DNA from: Desulfomonile tiedjei DSM 6799
GTDB lineage: Bacteria; Desulfobacterota; Desulfomonilia; Desulfomonilales; Desulfomonilaceae
Assembly: GCF_000266945.1 (NCBI RefSeq)
Contig: NC_018025.1
Location: 4,344,001-4,408,000, forward strand
DNA: 64,000 nucleotides
Direction of reading: 5' to 3'
Below, piece by piece: positions 37,920 to 46,380 of the stretch; within the stretch, counting starts at the first letter, position 1, and every line of letters begins with the position of its first letter. A program made the position numbers and the translations under genes. The notes under the pieces were generated by a model. That model worked only from the letters and a program-made list of their open reading frames with translations. It was not told where the DNA came from and did not search any database.

Positions 37920-38852
37920 TTATTTCGCGACGTAGAATGGCGCCATTTCATCCCAGAATTTGGGTTCGCTGCATCCGATGCAGGGATGCCCCGCTTCGAT
38001 GGGCCAGTTTGTGCCTTGATTCCATTTGATTTTCGGACAGTTGTGATAGGTCTTGGGACCTGCGCAACCGACCTTGAGCAGACACCAGCCCTTGGCAGCT
38101 CCTTCGTCTCCGAATTCTTGCACGAACTCTTCGTTCTCGTAATGACCTCTTCTGGGGCAATTGTCGTGAATCAGGTATCCGTAAGCAAACAGAGGGCGAC
38201 CTAGATCGTCGACAGCCGGCATCTTCCCGAAGAGCAGGAAGTGCACCACAGTGGCGACCATGTTGTCGGCATTGGGCGGACACCCTTCGAGGTTGACCGT
38301 TTTGATCCCGATTGCTTCAGCGACGCTCTTGCATTCGGTGGGGTTGGGTTTCGCAGCGGCAACACCACCTGAGCAGGCGCAGTTTCCGACTGCAATTGTA
38401 GCCAATGCGTTCTTACAGACGTGATTGCCGATTTCCAGGAATGTCTTTCCATGAATCTTGCCGTACACGCCCTTGTCTTTTGTGGGGATCGCACCTTCAG
38501 CGATACAGATGAACTTACCCTTATTGTCCTTGACGGTTTTCTCGAGGATCTCTTCGGCCTGATCGCCCGCTGCGGCCATAATCGTTTCGTGGTAGGCCAA
38601 GTCTATGGTATCGAGTATGATATCAGCGGCCCAGGGGTGAGTAGATCGGATGAAAGACTCGGTGCATCCGGTGCATTCGGCGAAGTGCAACCATACAACC
38701 GGGGGTCTCTTCGCTACAGCATGGGCAATTTTGGGAACAAATGACATGGGAAGTCCCAGGACTGTCGCCATCAGTCCGCAGAACTTCATAAAGTCCCTCC
38801 GGGAAACGCCTTTCAATGCCAACCGTTCGGGAACATCAATAAAGCTGTCCAT
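37920..38852 (-). CDS. [NiFe] hydrogenase small subunit, Tat-exported
   Basis: A 310-residue small subunit holding three Fe-S clusters that pass electrons to the large subunit's partner, probably periplasmic cytochrome c3. The Tat signal SRRDFMKF lies at residues 17-24, then a hydrophobic stretch and likely cleavage after AHA (45). Cys60 and Cys63 in AECTGCTESF start the proximal cluster; further Cys and His ligands (EGCPPNADN, CPRRGHYEN, CAGPKTYHNCP, HPCIGC) follow. AGGAGG lies 7 nt before the ATG. No C-terminal membrane anchor is present, so the enzyme should be soluble. Confidence 0.96.
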   Translation of the reverse strand: MDSFIDVPERLALKGVSRRDFMKFCGLMATVLGLPMSFVPKIAHAVAKRPPVVWLHFAECTGCTESFIRSTHPWAADIILDTIDLAYHETIMAAAGDQAEEILEKTVKDNKGKFICIAEGAIPTKDKGVYGKIHGKTFLEIGNHVCKNALATIAVGNCACSGGVAAAKPNPTECKSVAEAIGIKTVNLEGCPPNADNMVATVVHFLLFGKMPAVDDLGRPLFAYGYLIHDNCPRRGHYENEEFVQEFGDEGAAKGWCLLKVGCAGPKTYHNCPKIKWNQGTNWPIEAGHPCIGCSEPKFWDEMAPFYVAK

Positions 38853-38995
38853 TAGTAACCTCCTTGCATGGACTGGTTGAAAAACTATCCCTCACCTGGA
38901 GAATCCGTTTTACTCCATGAGAACCAATGCGAGTTCCAAACCTGTTTTAGACTACTGTAAGAAAGTCGGTAATATCGGGCAAAAAAGTACCATAC

Positions 38996-39040
38996 TGCAC
39001 CCGCCGATTCTTTAGAATACTTGGCCTGAGCCCGAAAATC
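38996..39040 (-). promoter_or_regulatory. Candidate promoter of the hydrogenase operon
   Basis: On the minus strand TTGATT, a 17-bp spacer, and TATTCT (about 39041-39013) lie roughly 160 bp upstream of the small-subunit ATG. Each box matches 4 of 6. Alternatives such as a sigma-54 site cannot be excluded. Confidence 0.35.
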
Positions 39041-39042
39041 AA

Positions 39043-39067
39043 GAAAAATACGCTGTAATTTCAGCGT
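39043..39067 (-). terminator. Rho-independent terminator of hemL-ahbB
   Basis: On the minus strand ACGCTG, a 6-nt AT loop and CAGCGT are followed by ATTTTTC. The short perfect stem lies 38 bp after the hemL stop. Confidence 0.75.
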
Positions 39068-39104
39068 GCTACATCTTGACAGGACGTGCCACCAGCCGTA
39101 GTTC

Positions 39105-40382
39105 CTAAATACTTCCCCTTACCGCATCCAAGGTAGCGTCTATGTCCGCATCACTGTGAGTAACATTCACAAACCAGGCTTCAAAAGCTGACGGGGCAAG
39201 ATACACACCGTTGTCCAACATTGAGGCAAAAAAACGGCTAAATTCAGTGCGATCCGCTCCAAGAGCTTCTTCGTAACACGTTATGGGACCAGGGTGAAAA
39301 AACAGCGAAAACATCGATCCCACCCGATTAATCGTATGTACCACTTTCTTCTCATCTAATATTTGCTTCAATCCATCAGTAAGGCGAGAGGCCTTAGCTT
39401 CCAGCTCAGGATAAGGATTGTCCCGTTTCAGAATCTTCAACATAGCCAATCCCGCAGCCACCGCAAGTGGGTTACCGGAAAGAGTACCTGCCTGATACAC
39501 ACCTCCTACCGGAGCCAGATGATCCATAATGTCGCTGGAGCCTCCGAAAGCTCCCACCGGAAGCCCTCCCCCGATAATTTTCCCCAGGCACGTAATGTCC
39601 GGCGTCACACCGTAGTATTCCTGAGCACCCCCAGGAGCCAATCGAAATCCCGTAATCACTTCATCGAAGATCAACAGCGCCCCATCCCGGGTACAGAGCT
39701 TTCGAAGACCCTCCAGAAATCCTGGATTCGGGGGAACCACTCCCATGTTTCCGGCGACCGGCTCGACGATAATTGCTGCCAGACGATTCGGGTTATCTTC
39801 GATCTCGGATCGCACCGCCTGCAGGTCGTTAAAAGGTACTACGACCGTCTGCTGTACTACGTTTCTCGGAACCCCCTGAGAATCGGGAACCGAAAGAGTT
39901 GCCGCACCGGAACCTGCGCGAGCGAGCAGGCCATCGCTATGACCGTGATAACAACCGGAAAACTTCAGGATCTTTTCTCGTCCCGTGACTCCTCTGGCCA
40001 GGCGGATGGCACTCATGGCCGCTTCAGTGCCCGAATTCACGAGCCTTACTTTCTCTATGGAAGGTACCATGTCCGCGATTGTCTGCGCCATTTCCAGTTC
40101 CTGGCGAGTAGGCGCACCGAATGAAGTGCCCTTACGCATGGCATCCGAAAGTGCATCGACGATTTCGGGATGCGCATGTCCTAAAATGAGAGGGCCCCAC
40201 GATCCCACGAAATCTATGAATTCGTTTCCATCCACGTCCCTGATTTTCGAACCGCTTCCCGATTGTATGAATCGCGGAGGCAGGCCGACGGATTTGAAAG
40301 CTCGCACAGGCGAATTTACACCTCCGGGTATGACCGCTTGAGCTTTCTCAAAGAGCGCTTCTGAAGTGCTGTTGTTCTTCAT
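39105..40382 (-). CDS. hemL: Glutamate-1-semialdehyde 2,1-aminomutase
   Basis: HemL, 425 residues, makes 5-aminolevulinate from glutamate 1-semialdehyde, the C5 route to tetrapyrroles. The fold-I PLP motif is visible: FDEVITGFRLA (Asp contacting the cofactor) and CLGKIIGGGLPVGAFGG with the Schiff-base Lys near residue 266. The N-terminus (FEKAQAVIPGGVNSPVRAF) is highly characteristic. It starts 11 bp after the ahbB stop, so the two are an operon for heme/siroheme-derived cofactors. Confidence 0.96.
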   Translation of the reverse strand: MKNNSTSEALFEKAQAVIPGGVNSPVRAFKSVGLPPRFIQSGSGSKIRDVDGNEFIDFVGSWGPLILGHAHPEIVDALSDAMRKGTSFGAPTRQELEMAQTIADMVPSIEKVRLVNSGTEAAMSAIRLARGVTGREKILKFSGCYHGHSDGLLARAGSGAATLSVPDSQGVPRNVVQQTVVVPFNDLQAVRSEIEDNPNRLAAIIVEPVAGNMGVVPPNPGFLEGLRKLCTRDGALLIFDEVITGFRLAPGGAQEYYGVTPDITCLGKIIGGGLPVGAFGGSSDIMDHLAPVGGVYQAGTLSGNPLAVAAGLAMLKILKRDNPYPELEAKASRLTDGLKQILDEKKVVHTINRVGSMFSLFFHPGPITCYEEALGADRTEFSRFFASMLDNGVYLAPSAFEAWFVNVTHSDADIDATLDAVRGSI

Positions 40383-40393
40383 GCAAAATCACC

Positions 40394-40879
40394 TTATATC
40401 AGATCTTCTTCATCGAAATAGGTCATGCTGACCTTCTTCAATTCCCGTTCGCTGAACAGGATTTCATAGTCCGTTATCCCCGTTTGCTCGGACATGCTCT
40501 TTATGGTTTCGAGACAACCTTCTTCGGATGCAGCGTGCACCATGGTAAAGAGTGTAAAACCTTTGTCCCCGAACGGAGGTCGTTCGTAGCAATGGGTAAC
40601 TTCTGGAAATGAGGCAAGGAGGTTTCCCACCTCTTCCACACGTTCAGGTTCAACCTTCCAGACCACCATCCCATTAAAACCGATTCCAGCCTCGATATGG
40701 CGGATCATGGCGCCAAGACGCCTTATTATTCCCTGGTCGAGCATACTTTTTATCCGACGAATCACTTCATCTTCGCTCACATCCAATTCACGGGCCATGC
40801 AGGCGTACGGTTCAGGTGAGTCCCCCAGGTCTCCCTGTAAAGCAATCAGAATCTTTCGATCGACGGAGTCCAATTCCAT
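40394..40879 (-). CDS. ahbB: Siroheme decarboxylase subunit (AhbB-like, Lrp/AsnC fold)
   Basis: This 161-residue protein has an AsnC/Lrp-like N-terminal helix-turn-helix (about 1-60, VDRKILIALQGDL.., IIRRLGAMIRH) and a C-terminal alpha/beta domain with THCYERPP and LFTMVHA. This combination is the signature of siroheme decarboxylase subunits (formerly NirD/L-type), which convert siroheme toward 12,18-didecarboxysiroheme and heme in sulfate reducers. Next to hemL, a metabolic role is far more likely than transcriptional control. The partner AhbA is not in the window. Confidence 0.85.
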   Translation of the reverse strand: MELDSVDRKILIALQGDLGDSPEPYACMARELDVSEDEVIRRIKSMLDQGIIRRLGAMIRHIEAGIGFNGMVVWKVEPERVEEVGNLLASFPEVTHCYERPPFGDKGFTLFTMVHAASEEGCLETIKSMSEQTGITDYEILFSERELKKVSMTYFDEEDLI

Positions 40880-40930
40880 GCGGCAATACTCTATGATATT
40901 CTATGCATAATCCGATTACTATACACCGTT

Positions 40931-41698
40931 ATGCCCGTGAAAAACAGTGAAAATACAGATTACGTCTGCATAGTGTTTCCCATGGGAATGGAACAGTTTC
41001 CGTTTCTGCAGAGGCTCGAGGTCCGCAAACGTTGGAGATCGGGACATGCCGTTTATCGCGAAGCCTACTTCGAAGGCCGTACGATTCTCGTAGTGCGATG
41101 CGGAATTGGGCCGGAAAAAGCTGCAGCCGCCATCAGAAAGCTCGCAACGAAACCGAAGGCCGTGTTGAGCGCAGGGACTGCGGGGGGACTCGTTCCCACC
41201 CTGGAACGGACTCATCTGGTAGTCTCGTCGGAAACCGTATATGGACACGATCCGGCATCCATCTTACACTGCGATGAAGACCTGGTGAGAGATGTCTCCC
41301 GTGCGTGTACGCTTGAATCATGTTCCATGAGTGTTGCGCGCCTCGCAACCGTGCGAGAAGCCGTGTTCCCCCAAGAGGACCGAAAAAGATTACACGTGGA
41401 AACCGGAGCTCTAGCGGTAGATATGGAGAGCCATGCTATCGGAATCGAAGCATGCAGATTGGATGTTCCTTTTGTATCTCTTCGGGTTATTTCCGATGAT
41501 TTTCATTCTCACCCTCTGCCCGGCATCCGGGAGACTCGCATACAGTGGAACGCCCCCTGCAGTTTACCCGGCGTTCTCAGGGCCAAATGGCATCGTCATC
41601 TTTTTCTCAGGAGATTTGCTTCTTCCATAGAAATACTTCACCCTGTGCTTGTGAGAATAGTTCGACAAATCTGTCCCCCGCCTCGATTAAGTGGATAG
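40931..41698 (+). CDS. Nucleoside phosphorylase / MTA-SAH nucleosidase-like protein
   Basis: A 255-residue protein of the PNP/UDP phosphorylase fold. SAGTAGGLVPTLE (about 81) resembles the substrate-loop motif, and VDMESHAIGIEACRLDVPF (about 167) matches the purine-nucleosidase signature with its catalytic ME pair; RVISDD follows. Similar proteins include MTA/SAH nucleosidases, futalosine hydrolase and the HpnG nucleosidase of hopanoid synthesis; I cannot separate them. It is divergent from ahbB. The TAG stop (41696-41698) and perhaps the last codons lie in repeat DNA that begins here. Confidence 0.75.
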   Translation: MPVKNSENTDYVCIVFPMGMEQFPFLQRLEVRKRWRSGHAVYREAYFEGRTILVVRCGIGPEKAAAAIRKLATKPKAVLSAGTAGGLVPTLERTHLVVSSETVYGHDPASILHCDEDLVRDVSRACTLESCSMSVARLATVREAVFPQEDRKRLHVETGALAVDMESHAIGIEACRLDVPFVSLRVISDDFHSHPLPGIRETRIQWNAPCSLPGVLRAKWHRHLFLRRFASSIEILHPVLVRIVRQICPPPRLSG

Positions 41699-41750
41699 GG
41701 TGTCCAAAAGGTTAAAAATTATGTCAACTGCTATATAGCCGTTGATATAC
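41694..41750. repeat. Tail fragment of a type A repeat
   Basis: GATAGGGTGTCCAAAAGG, AAAAATTATGTCAACTGCT and ATATAGCCGTTG match the 3' ends of the copies at 10402 and 34219. It starts at the stop codon of the nucleosidase gene. Confidence 0.75.
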
Positions 41751-41847
41751 TTTATTCAAAATTGAACAATTATGCCATCAAGGCAAAATAAAAAATTGAC
41801 TTCTTGCATTCCATTGTTTTAAGGTAACATTGCTAGCCTTGAAATTC

Positions 41848-41918
41848 GCCCGGCGGAACGACCGTATCCTCCTTGTTGGAGCCATACCCTTTTGTCTTAG
41901 CCGTCGGGCTTCTTTTTT
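41848..41918 (+). ncRNA. Candidate structured RNA with terminator, in the leader of the DUF4190-like gene
   Basis: Outer stem GCCCGGCGG (41848-41856) pairs with CCGTCGGGC (41901-41909; one G-T pair) and is followed by TTCTTTTTT. Inside, GTAT-C-CTCC (41864-41872), loop TTGTT, GGAG-CC-ATAC (41878-41887) form a second stem with a small internal loop. The shape is a closed P1 with an inner hairpin and a single-stranded CCTTTTGTCTTAG strand. It is about 105 bp upstream of ATG 42024. It may be a leader attenuator, a riboswitch of unknown type, or a small RNA. Confidence 0.5.
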
Positions 41919-42023
41919 GGCAATTCCATGACATCCGGCATGCTACAAATTCTTTCGATCAAATGTCACATATACAGATGAGGGTCACTGCCGATCAGTG
42001 AGAGAAGGACGGTACAGAGTGCT

Positions 42024-42656
42024 ATGAGTGACGACAGTTCGACTCCCAATATAGATCCTGAACAGCCGACGGTTCAGGAAACCACAGCGCAGGAAATGCA
42101 TTTGCGCGAGAGTCGAGCGGATCTCGTACTTTTCCTTGGAATCCTTTCTCTTTTCATGTGCGGTCCTCTGGGAATTATTGCCTGGATAGTCGCCAATTCG
42201 GACCTGAAAGGAATTCGGGCCGGAACGGTGTCTCCCCGACGGACGCGAATGCTTAAGACCGGAAAAGTTCTAGGCATACTGGGGGCAATTCTGTTCGTGG
42301 TCGCCATTGCAGGCGTTACCTTCACGGTACAGAAATATGATGGATTACCGGAGCTGTTGGGACCGCGACCATTGAAATCGAATCAATTCCCTTTTGTCGG
42401 AGAATGGTACGGAAACCAGGGAACGTATATTAAGATTTATCCTTCAGGCAAAGCAGATTATGTAACAGCGAATTCCCGGGTGCGCGGGGGAACTCTTACT
42501 ATCACGGAACAAACATTGAGCATCGGATTTTTCGGGTTTTCAAAAACCTGGCATATAGAACGTCTTCCGGAGCATGCAAACGGATACTATGCAATGCAGT
42601 TGGACGGTGAGATATTCGTGAAAAAGAGTGAAGATATTCTGGTCCGATTCGACTGA
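42024..42656 (+). CDS. DUF4190-like membrane protein
   Basis: A 210-residue protein with two membrane helices (about residues 33-58 and 75-100) joined by a basic loop (NSDLKGIRAGTVSPRRTRML), the layout of DUF4190 domains. The remaining 100 residues are predicted beta-rich and extracytoplasmic, with FVGEWYGNQGTYIKIYPSGK near residue 129 reminiscent of a lipocalin-like or small ligand-binding domain. Function is unknown. It is a single gene downstream of the candidate structured RNA. Confidence 0.7.
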   Translation: MSDDSSTPNIDPEQPTVQETTAQEMHLRESRADLVLFLGILSLFMCGPLGIIAWIVANSDLKGIRAGTVSPRRTRMLKTGKVLGILGAILFVVAIAGVTFTVQKYDGLPELLGPRPLKSNQFPFVGEWYGNQGTYIKIYPSGKADYVTANSRVRGGTLTITEQTLSIGFFGFSKTWHIERLPEHANGYYAMQLDGEIFVKKSEDILVRFD

Positions 42657-42698
42657 CCCAGACTAACCGAGTCCGTCGAATCGGTGTAAATGCATGAT

Positions 42699-44171
42699 CT
42701 ATTTTTTCAACAACTTTCGGAAGTGATAGCCGAATATCGCGTGGGATACTGCTTCTCCGAACGACTGACGATGAAAGAGGAACGCCTTTATCAAGAGCTT
42801 CCAATAGTAAATTTTGTTCTTGCCCTTGTCCAGAATACCCAGATAGAGAATTGAGTTAAAAAATGCCCTGATCTCCAAAAGCTGAAGACGTCTTCTGCGT
42901 ACGGGCCGGTAATCCTTGAGGAATTCCAGAACCCTGTCATAGTACTCTCGTGGTGAGTAAATATAATTCAACACCGTTTGGTACCCGTCTCGTAAGATCT
43001 GAGCATCCATTTTGGGAATAAAATTCAGCGAACCGTCACAGTTATCACCAGTACAACCCTGTATAAGACGGCCTTCCGATTGCAGTCTCTTGTACAGGCG
43101 AGTTCCCGGAATAGCATTCAGAAGACCGATCATTGCCTTGGAAATGCCGCTATTCTGAATGAACTTGATCTGGCGCTCGAAGATGTTGGGAGGATCGTTG
43201 TCAAATCCGATAATAAAGCCGCCCATTACCTCCATGCCATGTCGCTGAATAGTCTTCACCGCCTCAAGGAGGTCTACGGATCTATTCTGGTGTTTGCCGC
43301 ATTCCATGAGACTTTCTTCAGCCGGCGTTTCAAGTCCCAAAAATACACTGTCGAATCCCGCGGAGGTCATCAACTGCATGAGTTCCTCGTCCTGGGCGAG
43401 ATTCACTGAAGCTTCCGTAAACAGAGAGAACGGATATTTTTTCGCTATTTGCCATTCGGTAAGGGTTCTTAGCGTAGACTTCACTTTCACACGATTACCG
43501 ATGAAGTTGTCGTCAACGATGAAAAGGCGTCCTCGCCATCCCAGGTTATACAGGATTTCGAACTCGCGTACCATCTGTTCGTTGGATTTTACCCGCGGCC
43601 GGCGACCGTTGAGATTCACTATGTCGCAGAATTCGCAGTCAAAGGGGCATCCTCGTGAGTATTGCACGGACATGGATGCATACAATTTCATGTTGAGCAG
43701 TTCCCATTTGGGAAGAGGCGTTTTCGTGATATCCGGTTTAATATCCGAGTCATACACGCGTTTGGCACGCCCTGCTTGAAAATCCTCGAGAAACAAAGGA
43801 AGCGTTATTTCAGCTTCGCTGAGCACGAAATGATCTATTTCATCGAATTCATTCCACATGCTGGAAAACAGCGGACCGCCTGCAATCACCAGTTTCCCGG
43901 CGGCTTTGGCACGCGAAGCAACGTCCTTTACGGATTCCCGTTGAATCACCATAGCCCCGATGAGCACCACATCGGCCCAGGCAATATCGCGATCGCTGAG
44001 ATCCTGCGCATTCATGTCAATGAGACGCAACTGCCAGTCTTCGGGAAGCATGGAAGCAATGGTCAACAGACCGAGAGGAACATGGGCCGCTCTCTTGCGG
44101 ATGAATTTCAATATGTGCTTAAAGCTCCAGAAAGTATCCGGAATAGCCGGATACACAAGTAATGCTTTCAT
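42699..44171 (-). CDS. B12-binding radical SAM protein (DUF4070-type)
   Basis: This 490-residue protein has an N-terminal cobalamin-binding-like domain (about 1-140, with MKALLVYPAIP and IDMNAQDL) and a radical SAM core with C175-x3-C179-x2-C182 in YSRGCPFDCEFC. It ends in a helical C-terminal region (about 400-490, Lys/Arg-rich). Such proteins perform methylation or other radical chemistry on lipids, hopanoids or natural products; the substrate cannot be deduced. AAGGAG lies 6 nt before the ATG. It is convergent with the DUF4190-like gene. Confidence 0.87.
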   Translation of the reverse strand: MKALLVYPAIPDTFWSFKHILKFIRKRAAHVPLGLLTIASMLPEDWQLRLIDMNAQDLSDRDIAWADVVLIGAMVIQRESVKDVASRAKAAGKLVIAGGPLFSSMWNEFDEIDHFVLSEAEITLPLFLEDFQAGRAKRVYDSDIKPDITKTPLPKWELLNMKLYASMSVQYSRGCPFDCEFCDIVNLNGRRPRVKSNEQMVREFEILYNLGWRGRLFIVDDNFIGNRVKVKSTLRTLTEWQIAKKYPFSLFTEASVNLAQDEELMQLMTSAGFDSVFLGLETPAEESLMECGKHQNRSVDLLEAVKTIQRHGMEVMGGFIIGFDNDPPNIFERQIKFIQNSGISKAMIGLLNAIPGTRLYKRLQSEGRLIQGCTGDNCDGSLNFIPKMDAQILRDGYQTVLNYIYSPREYYDRVLEFLKDYRPVRRRRLQLLEIRAFFNSILYLGILDKGKNKIYYWKLLIKAFLFHRQSFGEAVSHAIFGYHFRKLLKK

Positions 44172-44261
44172 TGTTAACTCCTTACCGCTGACTAATTCGT
44201 TGAAGTAGATCGTTTTATAAGAGATTCAAATAAAGCCGGTGCGACAAGGCGCCACTCAATT

Positions 44262-45146
44262 CTATTTTTGTCCTTTACCCGGTAATTGCTTGAGTTGTTG
44301 ACCGAGCGGAGAGTCAAAATACTTAAGCAATTCGGAATCAGGCCGCAACATCAAAGAAGTTTCTGTTCCGAAAATCTTTTTGTACGCTTCAAGATGCCTT
44401 GTGAAAGAGAAGAAATTCTCGTCTTTTCCGTACGCATCTGCATAAATTGCAGTAGCTTCTGCATCCCCTTCTCCGGATAAGACTTCGGATTGCCGGTACG
44501 CTTCCGCGAGAATTATCTCCTTCTCTTTGTTGGCGTTTGCGCGGATTTCCTTTGCTTTCTCCTCACCTTCAGCCCGGTAACGTTTTGCTATCCGCTCACG
44601 TTCGGCTTTCATGCGGGCGAACACGCTATTTTGTACCTCTTCCGGTAAATCGACACGTTTAATACGGACGTCAATTACCGAAATACCAAATTTCGACGCG
44701 ACATCGGCGGTGCCAGCCGTTACGTGGCGCATGATCCGTTCGCGTTCCTCTCGGATGAAATCTTTGAAGAAATGATTTGCGATTTCCTGTCGCAATCGCG
44801 CTGAAATAATATCATTCATCCGCGCAATTGCTCCCTGATAATTCTGGACTGTCTGATAGAAAATCAGTGGGTCTTCGATTTTCCAGCGTGAGACGGTGTC
44901 GACCGTGAGTCGCTTCTTATCGAGCGTAATGTATTCCGCAGGCCTTGCTTCTGCCACAAGGATTCGTTTGTCCAGTAAAATGAGATCCTGAATGAGCGGA
45001 TACTTGAAGTACAATCCCGGCTGACGAATAATGCGCATGGGCTTTCCGAACTGCAGGATCATCCCCTGCTCACCTTCAGAGATGACGAAAGCCGATTGAG
45101 CCAGGACCACCAAAATTATGATTATGGCGAGTACTACTCTGATCAT
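44262..45146 (-). CDS. hflC: HflC, membrane protease modulator (SPFH family)
   Basis: HflC, 294 residues, with one N-terminal membrane helix (about 3-22) and a periplasmic SPFH/band 7 domain (about 22-200), then a coiled coil (RAEGEEKAKEIRANANKEKE) and a C-terminal part typical of HflC (YADAYGKDENFFSFTRHLEAYKK). With HflK it forms a ring around FtsH and limits its proteolysis. It starts 3 bp after the hflK stop. Confidence 0.95.
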   Translation of the reverse strand: MIRVVLAIIIILVVLAQSAFVISEGEQGMILQFGKPMRIIRQPGLYFKYPLIQDLILLDKRILVAEARPAEYITLDKKRLTVDTVSRWKIEDPLIFYQTVQNYQGAIARMNDIISARLRQEIANHFFKDFIREERERIMRHVTAGTADVASKFGISVIDVRIKRVDLPEEVQNSVFARMKAERERIAKRYRAEGEEKAKEIRANANKEKEIILAEAYRQSEVLSGEGDAEATAIYADAYGKDENFFSFTRHLEAYKKIFGTETSLMLRPDSELLKYFDSPLGQQLKQLPGKGQK

Positions 45147-45149
45147 GTC

Positions 45150-46202
45150 CTAATTGCCTTTCTTTTCCGTCGACTTTTCTTGGTCGGCGGGACTGGACTG
45201 CATCATCGCAGCACTGGGGGGCGTAAGCGGAAGAACAGGCAATACTCTGGAACTTCCATTCTCCATTATGTACTTCTTGGTTCCAGGAAGGAACTGCTCG
45301 GCGGTTTCCAGATAAAGGCGCTCTCGCGTGACACTCGGCGATTTCACGTATTCCCGCAGGACAGTCGTGAACCTTTCTGCATCGCCTTTTGCACGGATAA
45401 CACGCTGCGCTTTGTAGGCTTCAGCTTCGCGAATGGTTTGCTGCGCCTGACCTCTGGCTTTGGGGATGACGTCTTCTCTGAATCCTTCAGCTTCTTTTAT
45501 CAGGCGTTCGCGATCTTCCCAGGCTCGAACAACATCATGAAATGCCTCCTGCACTTGAGCAGGAGGATCGACCACGAGAAGTCGTGCCTGAGTAACCTTC
45601 AGCCCTGTATTGTACGAATCGAGAAGTCGTTGCAGGTATGTCTCAACCTTCTGCTGAATCTCAAGGCGGCCCTCTGTCATCGTATGATCGATGGTGTTTT
45701 CCCCGACGACTCCACGAAGCGCCACTTCAGCAGAGGTCTTCAGCGCATTTTCGGGGGCATCGGCACCGAACAGGAACTTGACCGGATCTTGGACCAAGTA
45801 TTGAACAAACAGTTGAACATCCACTATGTTTTCGTCACCAGTCAGCATGAGCGATTCCACGGGAACAGTCCGCGTCCTGTTGCGGTCGGACCTGAACCCG
45901 ATTTCTGCACGCCGGACCTTGGCAATATCCACAACAGTATGGGACATGAAAGGTTTAGGCAGCCGATATCTTAATCCTGGATCGGTGATGGAGTGCACTT
46001 CTCCGAACATGAGGACCACGCCTTTTTCGCCGGGTCCCACGATATAAATGCCCGAAGCAAGATATACAAGGAAAAGAATCAAAATAAAAAAGAAAAGTCC
46101 GCGGCCTTTCAGGAACCGGTCCATTAAAGCTCTGAAATCTTCTACGCCGCGTTGTAGATCGCGCACAGGGTTAGGATCTTCTCTCGGCCTGAATTGGTCC
46201 AT
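45150..46202 (-). CDS. hflK: HflK, membrane protease modulator (SPFH family)
   Basis: HflK, 350 residues. A short cytoplasmic N-terminus is followed by a membrane helix (about 34-55, LFFFILILFLVYLASGIYIV) and an SPFH domain beginning GPGEKGVVLMFGEV. A long coiled coil (about 220-290, with FREDVIPKARGQAQQTIREAEAY-like sequence) and a Pro/Ser-rich tail end the protein. It pairs with HflC downstream. The start is preceded by AGGAGGGAC. The IS copy 2 lies about 185 bp upstream and may have altered its promoter region. Confidence 0.95.
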   Translation of the reverse strand: MDQFRPREDPNPVRDLQRGVEDFRALMDRFLKGRGLFFFILILFLVYLASGIYIVGPGEKGVVLMFGEVHSITDPGLRYRLPKPFMSHTVVDIAKVRRAEIGFRSDRNRTRTVPVESLMLTGDENIVDVQLFVQYLVQDPVKFLFGADAPENALKTSAEVALRGVVGENTIDHTMTEGRLEIQQKVETYLQRLLDSYNTGLKVTQARLLVVDPPAQVQEAFHDVVRAWEDRERLIKEAEGFREDVIPKARGQAQQTIREAEAYKAQRVIRAKGDAERFTTVLREYVKSPSVTRERLYLETAEQFLPGTKKYIMENGSSRVLPVLPLTPPSAAMMQSSPADQEKSTEKKGN

Positions 46203-46380
46203 TGTCCCTCCTTTGAACCACCATCCCCCTTTTATAGTTCATGACCGATGGGAAAGCAAATATCTCGTACCTTCGTTCCCAAGGGTCTGATATAACAAAA
46301 TCAGGCAACGATCCGACTTGACGCTCCACAGATCACGGATGAATACTGGTGCGACTTCTAATACCATTTCGCAGTTATGC

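Noticed and set aside
38960-39000. Sigma-54-like site upstream of the hydrogenase genes
   Set aside because: On the minus strand TGGTAC and TTGC are present, but the GG-to-GC spacing is one base short of the strict -24/-12 rule.
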